From Hominimerdicola alba (GTDB taxonomy: Bacteria > Bacillota > Clostridia > Oscillospirales > Ruminococcaceae), in contig NZ_FOKQ01000002.1 in the NCBI RefSeq assembly GCF_900112155.1, positions 1 to 64,000 of the forward strand: a DNA stretch of 64,000 nt, read 5' to 3'. Positions 16,709-25,250 of the stretch are shown one piece after another. The first letter of the stretch is position 1, and each line of letters begins with the position of its first letter. Both the position numbers and the translations under genes were made by a program. The notes beneath the pieces were generated by a model that saw only the letters and a list, made by a program, of their open reading frames with translations, was not told the origin of the DNA and made no database searches.

Positions 16709-18664
16709 ATGGAGAAAGAGAAGTTTTATATAACAACAGCTATTGCGTATGCGTCCAAGAAGCCGCATATCGGCAACACTTACGAGGTAGTTTTCACTGA
16801 TGCTATCGCTCGTTTCAAGAGGATGCAGGGCTATGATGTGTTCTTCCTTACAGGTACGGATGAGCATGGTATGAAGATAGAGGGTCTTGCTAAGGAAGAG
16901 GGTATCTCTCCCAAGGAGCACGTTGACAAGGTAGCAGGCGAGATAAAGGATATCTGCAAGTGCATGAATATCTCTTATGACGGCTTTATCAGGACTACCG
17001 ACGAACAGCACGAAAAGGTAGTTCAGAAGATATTCAACAAGCTTTATGAGCAGGGCGATATCTACAAGGGTTCTTACGAGGGTATGTACTGCGTTCCCTG
17101 CGAGAGCTTCTGGACACAGTCACAGCTGGTTGACGGCAAATGTCCCGACTGCGGACGTGAAGTAAAGCCCGCACATGAGGAAGCATACTTCCTGAAGCTT
17201 TCCAAGTATCAGCAGTGGCTGGAAGACTATATCGAGACACACCCCGATTTCATCGTTCCCGAGAGCCGTAAGAAGGAGATGCTCAACAACTTTATCAAGC
17301 CCGGTCTTCAGGATCTCTGTGTTTCGAGAACTACTTTTACATGGTCGATACCTGTTACATTTGACCCCAAGCACGTTATCTATGTATGGATAGATGCGCT
17401 TTCAAACTACATCACAGCACTGGGCTATGACCCTGACGGAAGCAGCGAGCAGTTCAAGAAGTACTGGCCCTGCGACTGCCACGTTATCGGCAAGGATATA
17501 ATGAGATTCCATTCTATCTACTGGCCTATCATGCTCCATGCGCTGGGTGTTGAGATACCCAAGAAGCTCTTCGGTCACAACTGGATACTCTTCGGTGAGG
17601 ACAAGATGAGCAAATCCAAGGGCAATGTTATCTATGCCGATGAAGTTGTTGATACCTTCGGTGTTGACGGCGCAAGATACTATCTGCTGAGCGAGATGGG
17701 TCTTAACGGTGACGGTTCCATAACTTACGAATCTCTGATAGAGAGATACAATTCCGACCTGGCTAATACTCTGGGCAACCTGGTAAACAGAACTGTTGCC
17801 ATGACCAAGAAGTATTTCGGCGGTGAGATACGTCAGCCAGAGGTCAAAGAGCCTGTTGATGACGAGCTTATCGCACTGGCAGAAGAAACTCCCAAAAAGG
17901 TGGCTGAACTTATCGACCAGTACCGTATGGCTGACGCTATGGAAGCTATCATGACACTGGCAAGACGTGCAAACAAGTACATCGATGAGACTGAGCCGTG
18001 GGTACTGGGCAAGGACGAAGCCAAGTTCGGCAGACTTTCCACAGTTCTCTACAACCTGCTTGAAACTATCAGATTCCTAGGCGTTATCCTTGAAGCATTC
18101 ATGCCCGAGACCAGCGAGAAGATACTGGCTGAGGTTGGCACAGATGTCAAGGGCCTTGACAGCCTGACAAAGTTCGGCGGACTGAAAGCTGGCGGAAACG
18201 TAGGCGAGCCTGTTCCGCTGTTCGCAAGAATAGATGCTGCAAAGTTCATGGAAGAAGCTGAGGCTAAGATGGCTGCACAGGCAGCAGCTGCTGCGGCTGA
18301 AGAAGCTGCTGATGCATTTGAGCCTGTTCCTCTCTCCGAGCAGATAACCATTGAGGATTTCGCAAAGGTCGAGCTGAGAGTTGCAGAGGTCAAGGAATGT
18401 GAAAAGGTCAAGAAGTCCAAGAAGCTTCTTTGCTTGCAGCTTGATGACGGCTTCGGCGGCAGACAGGTAGTCAGCGGTATAGCTGCATGGTATAAGCCCG
18501 AAGACCTCATCGGCAAGAAAGTCATCATCGTGGCTAACCTGAAGCCTGTTACACTTTGCGGTGTTGAATCCAACGGCATGATCTGCGCGGCAGACGCTCC
18601 CGATGGTTCTGCAAGGGTTATTTTCCCCGACCAGACACTGCCTAACGGTGCTAAGCTGAGATAA
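16709..18664 (+). CDS. metG: methionyl-tRNA synthetase with C-terminal tRNA-binding domain
   Basis: A 651-residue class I synthetase. It has the HIGH-type motif HIGN (residues 20-23), a zinc knuckle with CVPC (128-131) and CPDC (145-148), and KMSKS (299-303). A helical anticodon-binding domain follows, then an Ala/Glu-rich linker (about 513-532), and a C-terminal OB-fold of the Trbp111 type beginning ITIEDFAKVELRVAEVKE. It charges tRNA-Met with methionine in the cytoplasm. The start has GACAGGAGG ten bases upstream. The following small membrane-protein gene abuts its stop codon. Confidence 0.97.
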   Translation: MEKEKFYITTAIAYASKKPHIGNTYEVVFTDAIARFKRMQGYDVFFLTGTDEHGMKIEGLAKEEGISPKEHVDKVAGEIKDICKCMNISYDGFIRTTDEQHEKVVQKIFNKLYEQGDIYKGSYEGMYCVPCESFWTQSQLVDGKCPDCGREVKPAHEEAYFLKLSKYQQWLEDYIETHPDFIVPESRKKEMLNNFIKPGLQDLCVSRTTFTWSIPVTFDPKHVIYVWIDALSNYITALGYDPDGSSEQFKKYWPCDCHVIGKDIMRFHSIYWPIMLHALGVEIPKKLFGHNWILFGEDKMSKSKGNVIYADEVVDTFGVDGARYYLLSEMGLNGDGSITYESLIERYNSDLANTLGNLVNRTVAMTKKYFGGEIRQPEVKEPVDDELIALAEETPKKVAELIDQYRMADAMEAIMTLARRANKYIDETEPWVLGKDEAKFGRLSTVLYNLLETIRFLGVILEAFMPETSEKILAEVGTDVKGLDSLTKFGGLKAGGNVGEPVPLFARIDAAKFMEEAEAKMAAQAAAAAAEEAADAFEPVPLSEQITIEDFAKVELRVAEVKECEKVKKSKKLLCLQLDDGFGGRQVVSGIAAWYKPEDLIGKKVIIVANLKPVTLCGVESNGMICAADAPDGSARVIFPDQTLPNGAKLR

Positions 18665-18883
18665 ATGGGCGGATTTTCGCTGATATTGGTGCTCTTTGTT
18701 TTGGGCGCAGCTGTGTTTGGTATCATACTGTTCGGTCTTGGCACATTTGCAGCCGGTCATTTTATCGGGAGATCCGAAAAGACCAGGAAACTGGGCACTG
18801 CACTCAGGATAGTCAGCTATTTTCTGCTGATACCCATATTTGCAATTGGGATAATAATATTCGTTACTGCAAAACTAAAATAA
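18665..18883 (+). CDS. small two-helix membrane protein
   Basis: A 72-residue protein with two hydrophobic helices (FSLILVLFVLGAAVFGIILF and SYFLLIPIFAIGIIIFVTA) joined by a basic loop (GRSEKTRKLG). I do not recognise a family. Its ATG directly follows the metG stop (TAAATG), so translation is probably coupled to metG. A short GC-rich hairpin (18889-18904) follows. The composition and tight spacing support a real gene, but its role is unknown. Confidence 0.65.
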   Translation: MGGFSLILVLFVLGAAVFGIILFGLGTFAAGHFIGRSEKTRKLGTALRIVSYFLLIPIFAIGIIIFVTAKLK

Positions 18884-18911
18884 TATCGGGGGCGATAACG
18901 CCCCTGAATAT

Positions 18912-18985
18912 GCGTCCGTAGCTCAGCTGGATAGAGCGTCAGACTCCGACTCTGAAGGCCGCAGGTTCGACTCCTGTCGGGCGCA
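18912..18985 (+). tRNA. tRNA-Arg (CCG anticodon)
   Basis: A 74-nt cloverleaf with acceptor GCGTCCG/CGGGCGC (one G-U pair), D-arm GCTCAGCTGGATAGAGC, anticodon loop CTCCGAC (CCG) and T-loop GGTTCGACTCC. CCA is not encoded. A terminator-like hairpin follows. Confidence 0.94.
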
Positions 18986-18995
18986 CTAAAAATCA

Positions 18996-19033
18996 AAAGC
19001 GCTTAAATGCGGTATGCCGCAGATAGGCGCTTT
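18996..19033 (+). terminator. terminator after tRNA-Arg
   Basis: A bipartite stem: AAAGCGC/GCGCTTT outside and TGCGG/CCGCA inside, followed by CTTGCTATATTT. It lies 10 bases after the tRNA. Confidence 0.65.
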
Positions 19034-19066
19034 CTTGCTATATTTCATCTTTGAAGGAGTGATCGT

Positions 19067-19462
19067 ATGAACATAATTAAATATCCGAGCGAAGCCGATG
19101 TAAACGAAGCTATTGCCGAAAAAGAGCCCTTACTCGTTTTGATCTCTTTTGACGGTGGCACTATTATAGTAAGTCATATAGATGAAGCGATGGAACATCA
19201 TATACTTCTTGCCAAGGCAGGTCATGAAAGCACTGATATTGACAAGTATTTCCGCATAGTGCTTGATGATGAGGGCGCAGACTGGACTTTTGTATGCCCG
19301 CCTGATTACAAAGGCATATCCGACAAGCAAAGGCGCATCACCGCATTTTACAAGGACGGTTTCGCTGTGATATCCGATGCCCTGTCACAGCTTGGTTTCA
19401 TGGTGGGTATCAATATCCCCAAGAGATACCGCAGACATTTCGACTATATGATGACAGAATAA
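19067..19462 (+). CDS. conserved-looking protein of unknown function
   Basis: A 131-residue soluble protein with a mixed alpha/beta pattern: LLVLISFDGGTIIVSHIDE, HHILLAKAGHESTDIDKYFR and a C-terminal basic PKRYRRHFDYMMTE. No catalytic motif is evident and I do not recognise the family. The start has GAAGGAG nine bases upstream and a terminator follows the stop within a few bases, so it is a complete monocistronic gene. No neighbour suggests a function. Confidence 0.7.
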   Translation: MNIIKYPSEADVNEAIAEKEPLLVLISFDGGTIIVSHIDEAMEHHILLAKAGHESTDIDKYFRIVLDDEGADWTFVCPPDYKGISDKQRRITAFYKDGFAVISDALSQLGFMVGINIPKRYRRHFDYMMTE

Positions 19463-19493
19463 AAGGTGTGCCCCCGCGGACACACCTTATTTT
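19463..19493 (+). terminator. terminator of the 19067 gene
   Basis: AAGGTGTG and CACACCTT pair (19463-19470 with 19481-19488) and are followed by ATTTTTATT, immediately after the stop codon. Confidence 0.85.
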
Positions 19494-19537
19494 TATTATC
19501 ATAACGCCCTTGAAAGCCGATCTTCCTGCCTGAAAGT

Positions 19538-19830
19538 ATTTTACTGCATTTTACTGTATTTTACTGCAACCCATTTGCAGCAAAATAAACCGCGTAATTT
19601 CGGGCTTTTTTGGCTGAAAATCGTTTTACTGCATTTACTGCACAGGTAGTACGAACACTTTAATAAATTATTTTTTCTATATATTGGAAATATACTGTGT
19701 TTTTTACGATTACTTCTCTATCCGTGCATTATATGCAGAATAATAAAAAACAGGGCTGAAACATAGCTTTTTCGGGCATTTAATTTACTGAAAAACTGTG
19801 TCAGTAAAATGCAGGATATTCAGTAAAATG
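19538..19830. repeat. cluster of 10-bp ATTTTACTGC repeats
   Basis: Three head-to-tail copies of ATTTTACTG(C/T) fill 19538-19567. Further copies lie at 19623-19632 and 19633-19641 (one base shorter), and two inverted copies (CAGTAAAATG) lie at 19802-19811 and 19821-19830, 19 bases apart. The rest of this 375-base gap between the convergent 19067 gene and uxuB is AT-rich and has no gene. Confidence 0.65.
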
Positions 19831-19839
19831 TTTAGCACA

Positions 19840-21435
19840 CTAAAACGCTGATTTCAGGGTCGCCCTTACTGCACCCTTGCCTGCCAGCATACTGTCGAGA
19901 TAGGCTGTTATCTTGTCAGCAAGACCCGCTTTCACAAGGTCGGTGCCGAAGAGAGTGCTGTTCGTCAGGATACTGCGGACTTTATCCGCATCGCAGGTGC
20001 TTCCGTACCATTCGGGGCGGACGGTCTTCTGCATCTCTTCAAGCATGGGGTCGGCACTGAGGGGCATAGCTTCGCCCTTGTCGTCAATGCCTGTGAGGTA
20101 TCTCAGCCATGCGGCTATCACAAGGGGTATCAGCGTCAGTTCACCCGAAGTTCCCTTTTCGGCATAGGCTTTGATAGTCTCGCCGAAGCGTATGGCAAGC
20201 TTCTGGCTGGTATCGGTGGCTATCCTCTGGGGAGTATCGGGCAGATTTCCGTTGGGCAGTCTCTCTTCAAGAACTTCCTTGAGAAAATCCTCGGGGCGGA
20301 TGATGCCCGGGTCTACCACAACAGGCAAGCCTTCGCCGTAGCCCAGACGGTACACCAGTTCTCTCAGGTCAGCATCTTCCATCTCCTCGGCTATCTTCTT
20401 ATGTCCCAGCAGACAGCCGAATACTGCCAGCGCAGTGTGCAGAGGGTTCAGGCAGGTCATGACCTTCATCTTCTCGGCACGGTCAACGGTCTCGCGGTCG
20501 GTGAGGTATACACCAGCCTTTTCAAGGGGCGGTCTGCCGTTGGGAAAATCGTCCTCTATCACCAGATACTGAGGCATCTCGGCGTTCACGAAAGGCGCTA
20601 TGAAAGTGCCTCGGTCAGTCTGTACAGGCTGCATATCTTCGATGCCCATAGCGGTGAGTTCATCACATACACCGCTGTCAGGACGGGGAGTTATCTTGTC
20701 TATCATCGACCATGGGAAGCTTACCTTGCCGCTTTCGAGATAAGCGATGAAGTCCTCACCTGCCAGACCATTCTCAGCCCATGCCTTTGCTGTGAACATA
20801 ACGCCCTCACGAAGCTTGTCACCGTTGCGGCTGCAATTATCCATGCTGACCAGTGCTATGGGCTTAGCACCCGCCCTGAACCTTGCATACAGCATAGCCG
20901 CGATCATTGACATGGCAGAATTCAGCTGACCCTCGGGACCCGCTTTGATATCATCTTTCACAAAGGGGAATACCTCGCCCTTCATATCCTTTACGGCATA
21001 GCCCTTTTCGGTTATGGTGAAAGATATCATCTGCAAAGAGTCGTTCTCAGCGTACTTTTTCAGCTGTGCAAAACCATCGCCCTTAGCACACAGCGCACCG
21101 CCTATACTGCCAATCACCCTCAGATATCTGTCACCCTGCGCCCTCAGACCCACCAGCAGTACAAGGTCATCAAAGGGGTCGTATATCTTCTCGATAGTCT
21201 CGGCATCAAAGCTGTCCACAGCGATGATACCGCTGTCAGCATCACCCGAATCAAGAAGTTCGTCCTGCAAGCAGGCTATGTATCCGCGGAAGATGTTTCC
21301 TGCGCCGAAGTGTATCCACCTCGGAGAATCCATGGTCTTCCGCTTTACAGCTTCAGTATCGTATGCGGGCATTTTAAAGCCTTTTTCAGCCCATGCCTGT
21401 TTGTTATTAACTATGCTTTCCGTTGATAGCTTCAT
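19840..21435 (-). CDS. uxuB: fructuronate reductase (mannitol dehydrogenase family)
   Basis: A 531-residue long-chain dehydrogenase with the N-terminal Rossmann segment RWIHFGAGNIFRG and the family's DNCSRNGDK and MKVMTCLNPLHTALAVFG blocks, the last holding the catalytic Lys-Asn-His region. It reduces D-fructuronate to D-mannonate using NADH. Tagaturonate reductase is the related alternative. Fructuronate is favoured because uxuA (mannonate dehydratase) and not altronate genes lie in the operon. It is the last gene of a six-gene minus-strand unit, with GGAGATAATC before its ATG. Confidence 0.93.
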   Translation of the reverse strand: MKLSTESIVNNKQAWAEKGFKMPAYDTEAVKRKTMDSPRWIHFGAGNIFRGYIACLQDELLDSGDADSGIIAVDSFDAETIEKIYDPFDDLVLLVGLRAQGDRYLRVIGSIGGALCAKGDGFAQLKKYAENDSLQMISFTITEKGYAVKDMKGEVFPFVKDDIKAGPEGQLNSAMSMIAAMLYARFRAGAKPIALVSMDNCSRNGDKLREGVMFTAKAWAENGLAGEDFIAYLESGKVSFPWSMIDKITPRPDSGVCDELTAMGIEDMQPVQTDRGTFIAPFVNAEMPQYLVIEDDFPNGRPPLEKAGVYLTDRETVDRAEKMKVMTCLNPLHTALAVFGCLLGHKKIAEEMEDADLRELVYRLGYGEGLPVVVDPGIIRPEDFLKEVLEERLPNGNLPDTPQRIATDTSQKLAIRFGETIKAYAEKGTSGELTLIPLVIAAWLRYLTGIDDKGEAMPLSADPMLEEMQKTVRPEWYGSTCDADKVRSILTNSTLFGTDLVKAGLADKITAYLDSMLAGKGAVRATLKSAF

Positions 21436-21445
21436 GATTATCTCC

Positions 21446-22453
21446 TCATCTCTGTACCTGTGCCGAACCGCCGCCGAATGCCAGCGACTTTACTTCCTCC
21501 ACACTCATGATATTGCAGTCGCCCTCCACCGAGAGTTTAAGACAGCTTGCAGCCGCCGCAAAGTCAACTGCGGACTGTGTATCCATGCCCTTGCCCAGAG
21601 CGTATATCAGCCCCGCAGAGAAGCTGTCACCGCCGCCAACGCGGTCAACTATCAGCGAACGGTATTCACGGCTGAAACAGTGCTTCTCGCCGTCGTACAA
21701 CAGTGCCGCCCACTTGTTTTCATCCGATGAAAGAGTAGTTCTCAGGGTTATGGCTACTTTCTTGAAGCCGAAGCGCTCTTTCAGCTTTTCAGCCACCGCC
21801 TTGTAGGCATCGTAGTCGCTGTCATCGCGGGCGTTGGTGGGTATGCCGAAAAGTTCCTCAGCCTGATCTCTGCCGCCGATATAGATATCGGTGTATCCAA
21901 GTATCTCCGCCATGACCTTTCCAGCGGTGTCTTTATCCCACAGCTTACGGCGGAAGTTTATATCACAGCTGACAGTTATACCCAGCTTTTTCGCAATCTT
22001 TACAGCTTCAAGTGATGCCTTTGCACATTCTTGTGAAAGGGCGGGAGTTATTCCCGTTATGTGGAACCAGTCCGCACCAGCAAGCAGTCTTTCCCAGTCG
22101 TATTCCGAAGCCGATGCCGCCGCCAACGATGAACCTGCCCTGTCGTATATGACCTTTGAGGGACGCTGTGCCGCGCCTTTTTCAAGATAGTACATACCTA
22201 TCCTGTCACCGCCCCTAAGCACGTCAGAGGTATCCACGCCGTACTGACGCAGGGTGTTTATCGCCGCCTGACCTATCTCGTGGTCGGGCAGTTTAGTCAC
22301 GAATTTGGCATCATACCCGAACTGTGCAAGGGATATGGCAGTGTTTGCTTCACCGCCGCCGTATACGGCATCAAAGCTGTCTGCCTGCAAAAATCTTGCG
22401 TGTCCCGGGGGAGAAAGTCTCAGCAGTATCTCGCCGAAAGTCACAAACTTCAT
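21446..22453 (-). CDS. kdgK: 2-dehydro-3-deoxygluconokinase (PfkB family)
   Basis: A 335-residue ribokinase-fold kinase. It begins KFVTFGEILLRLSPPGHARF, has GGGEANTAISLAQFG as substrate-binding segment, and VDRVGGGDSFSAGLIYAL near residues 265-282 as the anion hole and catalytic Asp motif. It phosphorylates KDG to KDPG, the step between UxuA and KdgA. GGGGGTGATGTC precedes its ATG. It lies 4 bases after kdgA and 10 bases before uxuB, which fits a single transcript. Confidence 0.92.
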   Translation of the reverse strand: MKFVTFGEILLRLSPPGHARFLQADSFDAVYGGGEANTAISLAQFGYDAKFVTKLPDHEIGQAAINTLRQYGVDTSDVLRGGDRIGMYYLEKGAAQRPSKVIYDRAGSSLAAASASEYDWERLLAGADWFHITGITPALSQECAKASLEAVKIAKKLGITVSCDINFRRKLWDKDTAGKVMAEILGYTDIYIGGRDQAEELFGIPTNARDDSDYDAYKAVAEKLKERFGFKKVAITLRTTLSSDENKWAALLYDGEKHCFSREYRSLIVDRVGGGDSFSAGLIYALGKGMDTQSAVDFAAAASCLKLSVEGDCNIMSVEEVKSLAFGGGSAQVQR

Positions 22454-22457
22454 GACA

Positions 22458-23258
22458 TCACCCCCGCACTATGCGCATACCCGCGCCCTCGATGCTAACA
22501 AGACCCTTTTCATCATAAACGGCTGTGCTTTCATCAAAGCTAACTCCGCGGTGTGACATATGATACACCGCTCTTTCGGGGCGCTTTGAAGCAAGAACGT
22601 TCACACCGTTATCTGCCTTTATAAAGCTGAGTGAGAGCATTTTCTCAACAGCCGCTTCGGTCTCTTTCCTGACCCATTCAAAGTCACCTGCCGCTATCTT
22701 TGCGCCGTTCACCATGAAGCTTCCGCCGCAGGCGATTATCTCAGGCGAATCCAGATATGCACCGATATTCTTCGTATTCAGTCCACCTGTGGGCATGAAC
22801 TTTACTCCGCGGAAAGGTGCCGCCATAGCCTTTATCATGGCAAGCCCCCCCGCCTGTTCAGCAGGGAAGAACTTGACCTCTGTAAGCCCCATAGCCACAG
22901 CCTTTCCAACTTCGGTGGGTGTAGCGCACCCGGGAAGAACAGGTACTTTTCTTTCAAGGCAGAACTTTACCACAGCTTCATCAAAATTCGGTGAAACGAT
23001 GAACTTCGCACCTGCCGCCAGTGCATCCTCAGCCTGCTGTACCGTCAGCACAGTGCCTGCACCTACTATCATTTCGGGACAAGCTTTGCACATCGCCGCA
23101 ATAGCATCCTTTGCCGCCGCCGTCCTGAAAGTCACCTCAGCCGCAGGAAGACCGCCCTCGCACAGTGCCTTTGCCAGCGTCACGGCTTTGCCGGCATCCT
23201 CTATCACCACCACAGGGATTATGCCTATCTTACTCAGTTCTTCAACTATCTTATCCAT
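22458..23258 (-). CDS. kdgA: KDPG/KHG aldolase with a shortened VOC-like C-terminal tail
   Basis: A 266-residue protein. Residues 1-212 are a standard class I aldolase with Glu41 in AAEVTFRT, GAGTVLT and the Schiff-base Lys129 in TEVKFFPAEQ. It splits KDPG into pyruvate and glyceraldehyde 3-phosphate. Residues 213-266 are extra. RAVYHMSHRGVSFDESTAV and what follows resemble the end of the VOC (glyoxalase-like) domain fused to many clostridial KDPG aldolases, but its first half is missing. AGAGGTAACAGACA precedes the ATG. The enzyme core looks intact. Confidence 0.92.
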   Translation of the reverse strand: MDKIVEELSKIGIIPVVVIEDAGKAVTLAKALCEGGLPAAEVTFRTAAAKDAIAAMCKACPEMIVGAGTVLTVQQAEDALAAGAKFIVSPNFDEAVVKFCLERKVPVLPGCATPTEVGKAVAMGLTEVKFFPAEQAGGLAMIKAMAAPFRGVKFMPTGGLNTKNIGAYLDSPEIIACGGSFMVNGAKIAAGDFEWVRKETEAAVEKMLSLSFIKADNGVNVLASKRPERAVYHMSHRGVSFDESTAVYDEKGLVSIEGAGMRIVRG

Positions 23259-23278
23259 TGTCTGTTACCTCTATATCA

Positions 23279-23737
23279 TCAGAGTTTTATTTCTCCTGCT
23301 ATTATCTTTGCTATGAAGTCCTCAAAGCTGTCTGCCACAGTTTCCGCTTCCTCGAACTCAGGCTCGCAGCCGTACACTACTTTGCCGCTCTCCGTGTTTA
23401 TGGCGTAGTATGAATATCCGTCCTTCACCGACTGCACAACAGGTATATGCCTGTCCCAGAATTCGGTAACTGCACTGTCGCCGTCACACCATTCAAGGCT
23501 CATAAGCTCAAATTCGTTCCACCGAAAGCCGTTCTCTTGTTTGCGAAAGTCCCACGGGGTCACGAACCACACCGTTGCATCATTATTCTCACAGACCTCC
23601 AGAGGTCTGATGAACTGCAACCAGTTTTCGGGGATAGCGTATCTTTCCGTTATGAAGTCGGGAAAGTCATTGCTGTCCTTTGCAGGGAATATGTTCCAGC
23701 CGTTCTTCTTTGCCCATTCCTTGAATCCATTCAGCAT
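23279..23737 (-). CDS. SUKH-like (SMI1/KNR4 family) protein inside the hexuronate operon
   Basis: A 152-residue acidic protein. ERYAIPENWLQFIRPLEVC, the tryptophan-rich middle (WFVTPWDFRKQENGF, WNEFELMSLEW) and the C-terminal YSYYAINTESGKVVYGCEPE, then VADSFEDFIAKI, match the SMI1/KNR4 (SUKH) fold. This fold is common in immunity proteins against polymorphic toxins and in some regulators. It lies between uxaC and kdgA with gaps of 9 and 20 bases and a good GAGGTGG ribosome site, so it is co-transcribed with the sugar-acid genes. No toxin gene is nearby. Its role in the operon is unknown. Confidence 0.78.
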   Translation of the reverse strand: MLNGFKEWAKKNGWNIFPAKDSNDFPDFITERYAIPENWLQFIRPLEVCENNDATVWFVTPWDFRKQENGFRWNEFELMSLEWCDGDSAVTEFWDRHIPVVQSVKDGYSYYAINTESGKVVYGCEPEFEEAETVADSFEDFIAKIIAGEIKL

Positions 23738-23746
23738 ACAGCCACC

Positions 23747-25162
23747 TCATTCAACGCCAAAAAACTTCACCGCATTTTCGTAGCTGACTTTTCTGACTAT
23801 GTCCCCAAGGATATCTTCATCGAAGTAAAGCTCGCCGTCAGCACACAGCCTGCCTATAAATGCGCAGAGTATCCGCCTGAAATATTCGTGCCTTGTGTAG
23901 GAGAGCATACAGCGGGAATCCGTCAGCATACCGATGAAATTGCCCAGCACGCCCTGTTCGCACAAGCTCCGCAGATGCTCTTTCATGCCGCCCATATTGT
24001 CATTGAACCACCATGCCGCACCGTGCTGTACCTTGCCGCACACGCCCTCATCGTTGAAGCACTTAGCCAGCACATCAAGGGCTGTGTTCATGGAGGGGTC
24101 AAGGCTGTAAAGCACTGTCTTTGGCAGACTGTCAGTCTTGTCAAGCTCGTTGAGGAAAGCCGCAAGGCTCTCTATGGGGGCATCGCTGTGTATGCGGTCG
24201 AATCCCGTATCTCTGCCGATGGCTTCAAACATACGGCTGTTGGTATTTCTCGCAACCCCGAAATGCAGCTGCATCACCCAGCCGTGACGGCGGTACTCTC
24301 TGCCCAGAAACAGCATGACTTCGGTAATAAATCCCAGCCTTTCTTCCTCACTGACAGCTTCACCGCCCATACCTTTATTAAAGATGCGCTCGCATTCCTT
24401 CGCAATTGTTGGTATGCAGGGGAACATCACCGTACTCTGGTCACTGCTTCGGCAGCCCATCTCAGCGAAGTAGTCTATACGCTGTGAAAGCGCCTTTTTA
24501 AGGCTTTCAAAGCTGTCTATCCCAACACCCGAAGCTTCACCCAGATTACGTACATAGTCAGCAAAGCCCTTGTCCTCTATAAGCAGTATCTTGTCAGGTC
24601 GGAATGTGGGTATCACCCTGCACCCGAGTCCCTTGTCCTCAGCTATGACCTTATGCCAGTGCAGGTCGTCGCATGGGTCATCGGTGGTGCCTATTACTTT
24701 TACTTTCGACATACCTATTATCTTCTTGGCTGAAAGCTCACCGCTTTTCAGCTTAGCGTTGCAGATATCATATATCTCGTCCGCATTCTTCTCGCATATG
24801 GGAAGATCACAGCCGAAATACCTCTGCAATTCCAGATGGCTCCAGTGATACAGCGGGCTTCCTACCGCCTGTGAGAGCGTCCTGCACCACAGCCTGAAAC
24901 GCTCACGGCTGTCCTCTTTGCCTGTTATGTACTTCTCAGCTATACCGCACTGACGCATCAGCCGCCACTTGTAATGGTCGCCCCCCAGCCAGAGTTCGGT
25001 GATACTGTCGTAATTCCTGTCCTCGGCGATATCCTTCGGGTCGATATGGCAGTGGTAGTCGATTATAGGCATATCCTCTGCATATTTATGGAAAAGTATC
25101 TGCGCTTCTTCCGTGTCTAGCAGAAAATCCTTGTCCATAAAGGGTCGTCTTGTGTTATCCAT
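23747..25162 (-). CDS. uxaC: glucuronate isomerase
   Basis: A 471-residue member of the uronate isomerase family (amidohydrolase superfamily). The N-terminal MPIIDYHCHIDPKDIAED holds the metal-binding His-x-His. Later blocks include ITELWLGGDHYKWRLMR, KVIGTTDDPCDDL and WVMQLHFGVARNTN. It converts D-glucuronate to D-fructuronate (or galacturonate to tagaturonate), the first step of the pathway. Length and motif order are normal. AAAGGTAAAAT precedes its ATG. It follows uxuA by about 90 bases. Confidence 0.95.
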   Translation of the reverse strand: MDNTRRPFMDKDFLLDTEEAQILFHKYAEDMPIIDYHCHIDPKDIAEDRNYDSITELWLGGDHYKWRLMRQCGIAEKYITGKEDSRERFRLWCRTLSQAVGSPLYHWSHLELQRYFGCDLPICEKNADEIYDICNAKLKSGELSAKKIIGMSKVKVIGTTDDPCDDLHWHKVIAEDKGLGCRVIPTFRPDKILLIEDKGFADYVRNLGEASGVGIDSFESLKKALSQRIDYFAEMGCRSSDQSTVMFPCIPTIAKECERIFNKGMGGEAVSEEERLGFITEVMLFLGREYRRHGWVMQLHFGVARNTNSRMFEAIGRDTGFDRIHSDAPIESLAAFLNELDKTDSLPKTVLYSLDPSMNTALDVLAKCFNDEGVCGKVQHGAAWWFNDNMGGMKEHLRSLCEQGVLGNFIGMLTDSRCMLSYTRHEYFRRILCAFIGRLCADGELYFDEDILGDIVRKVSYENAVKFFGVE

Positions 25163-25250
25163 ATTTTACCTTTCTGTAACTGTAAAAACAGTGACATTCA
25201 CTATGTCAAGGGTGTCCCCCATTTCTGCGGAACACCCGTTAGTCTTTTTA

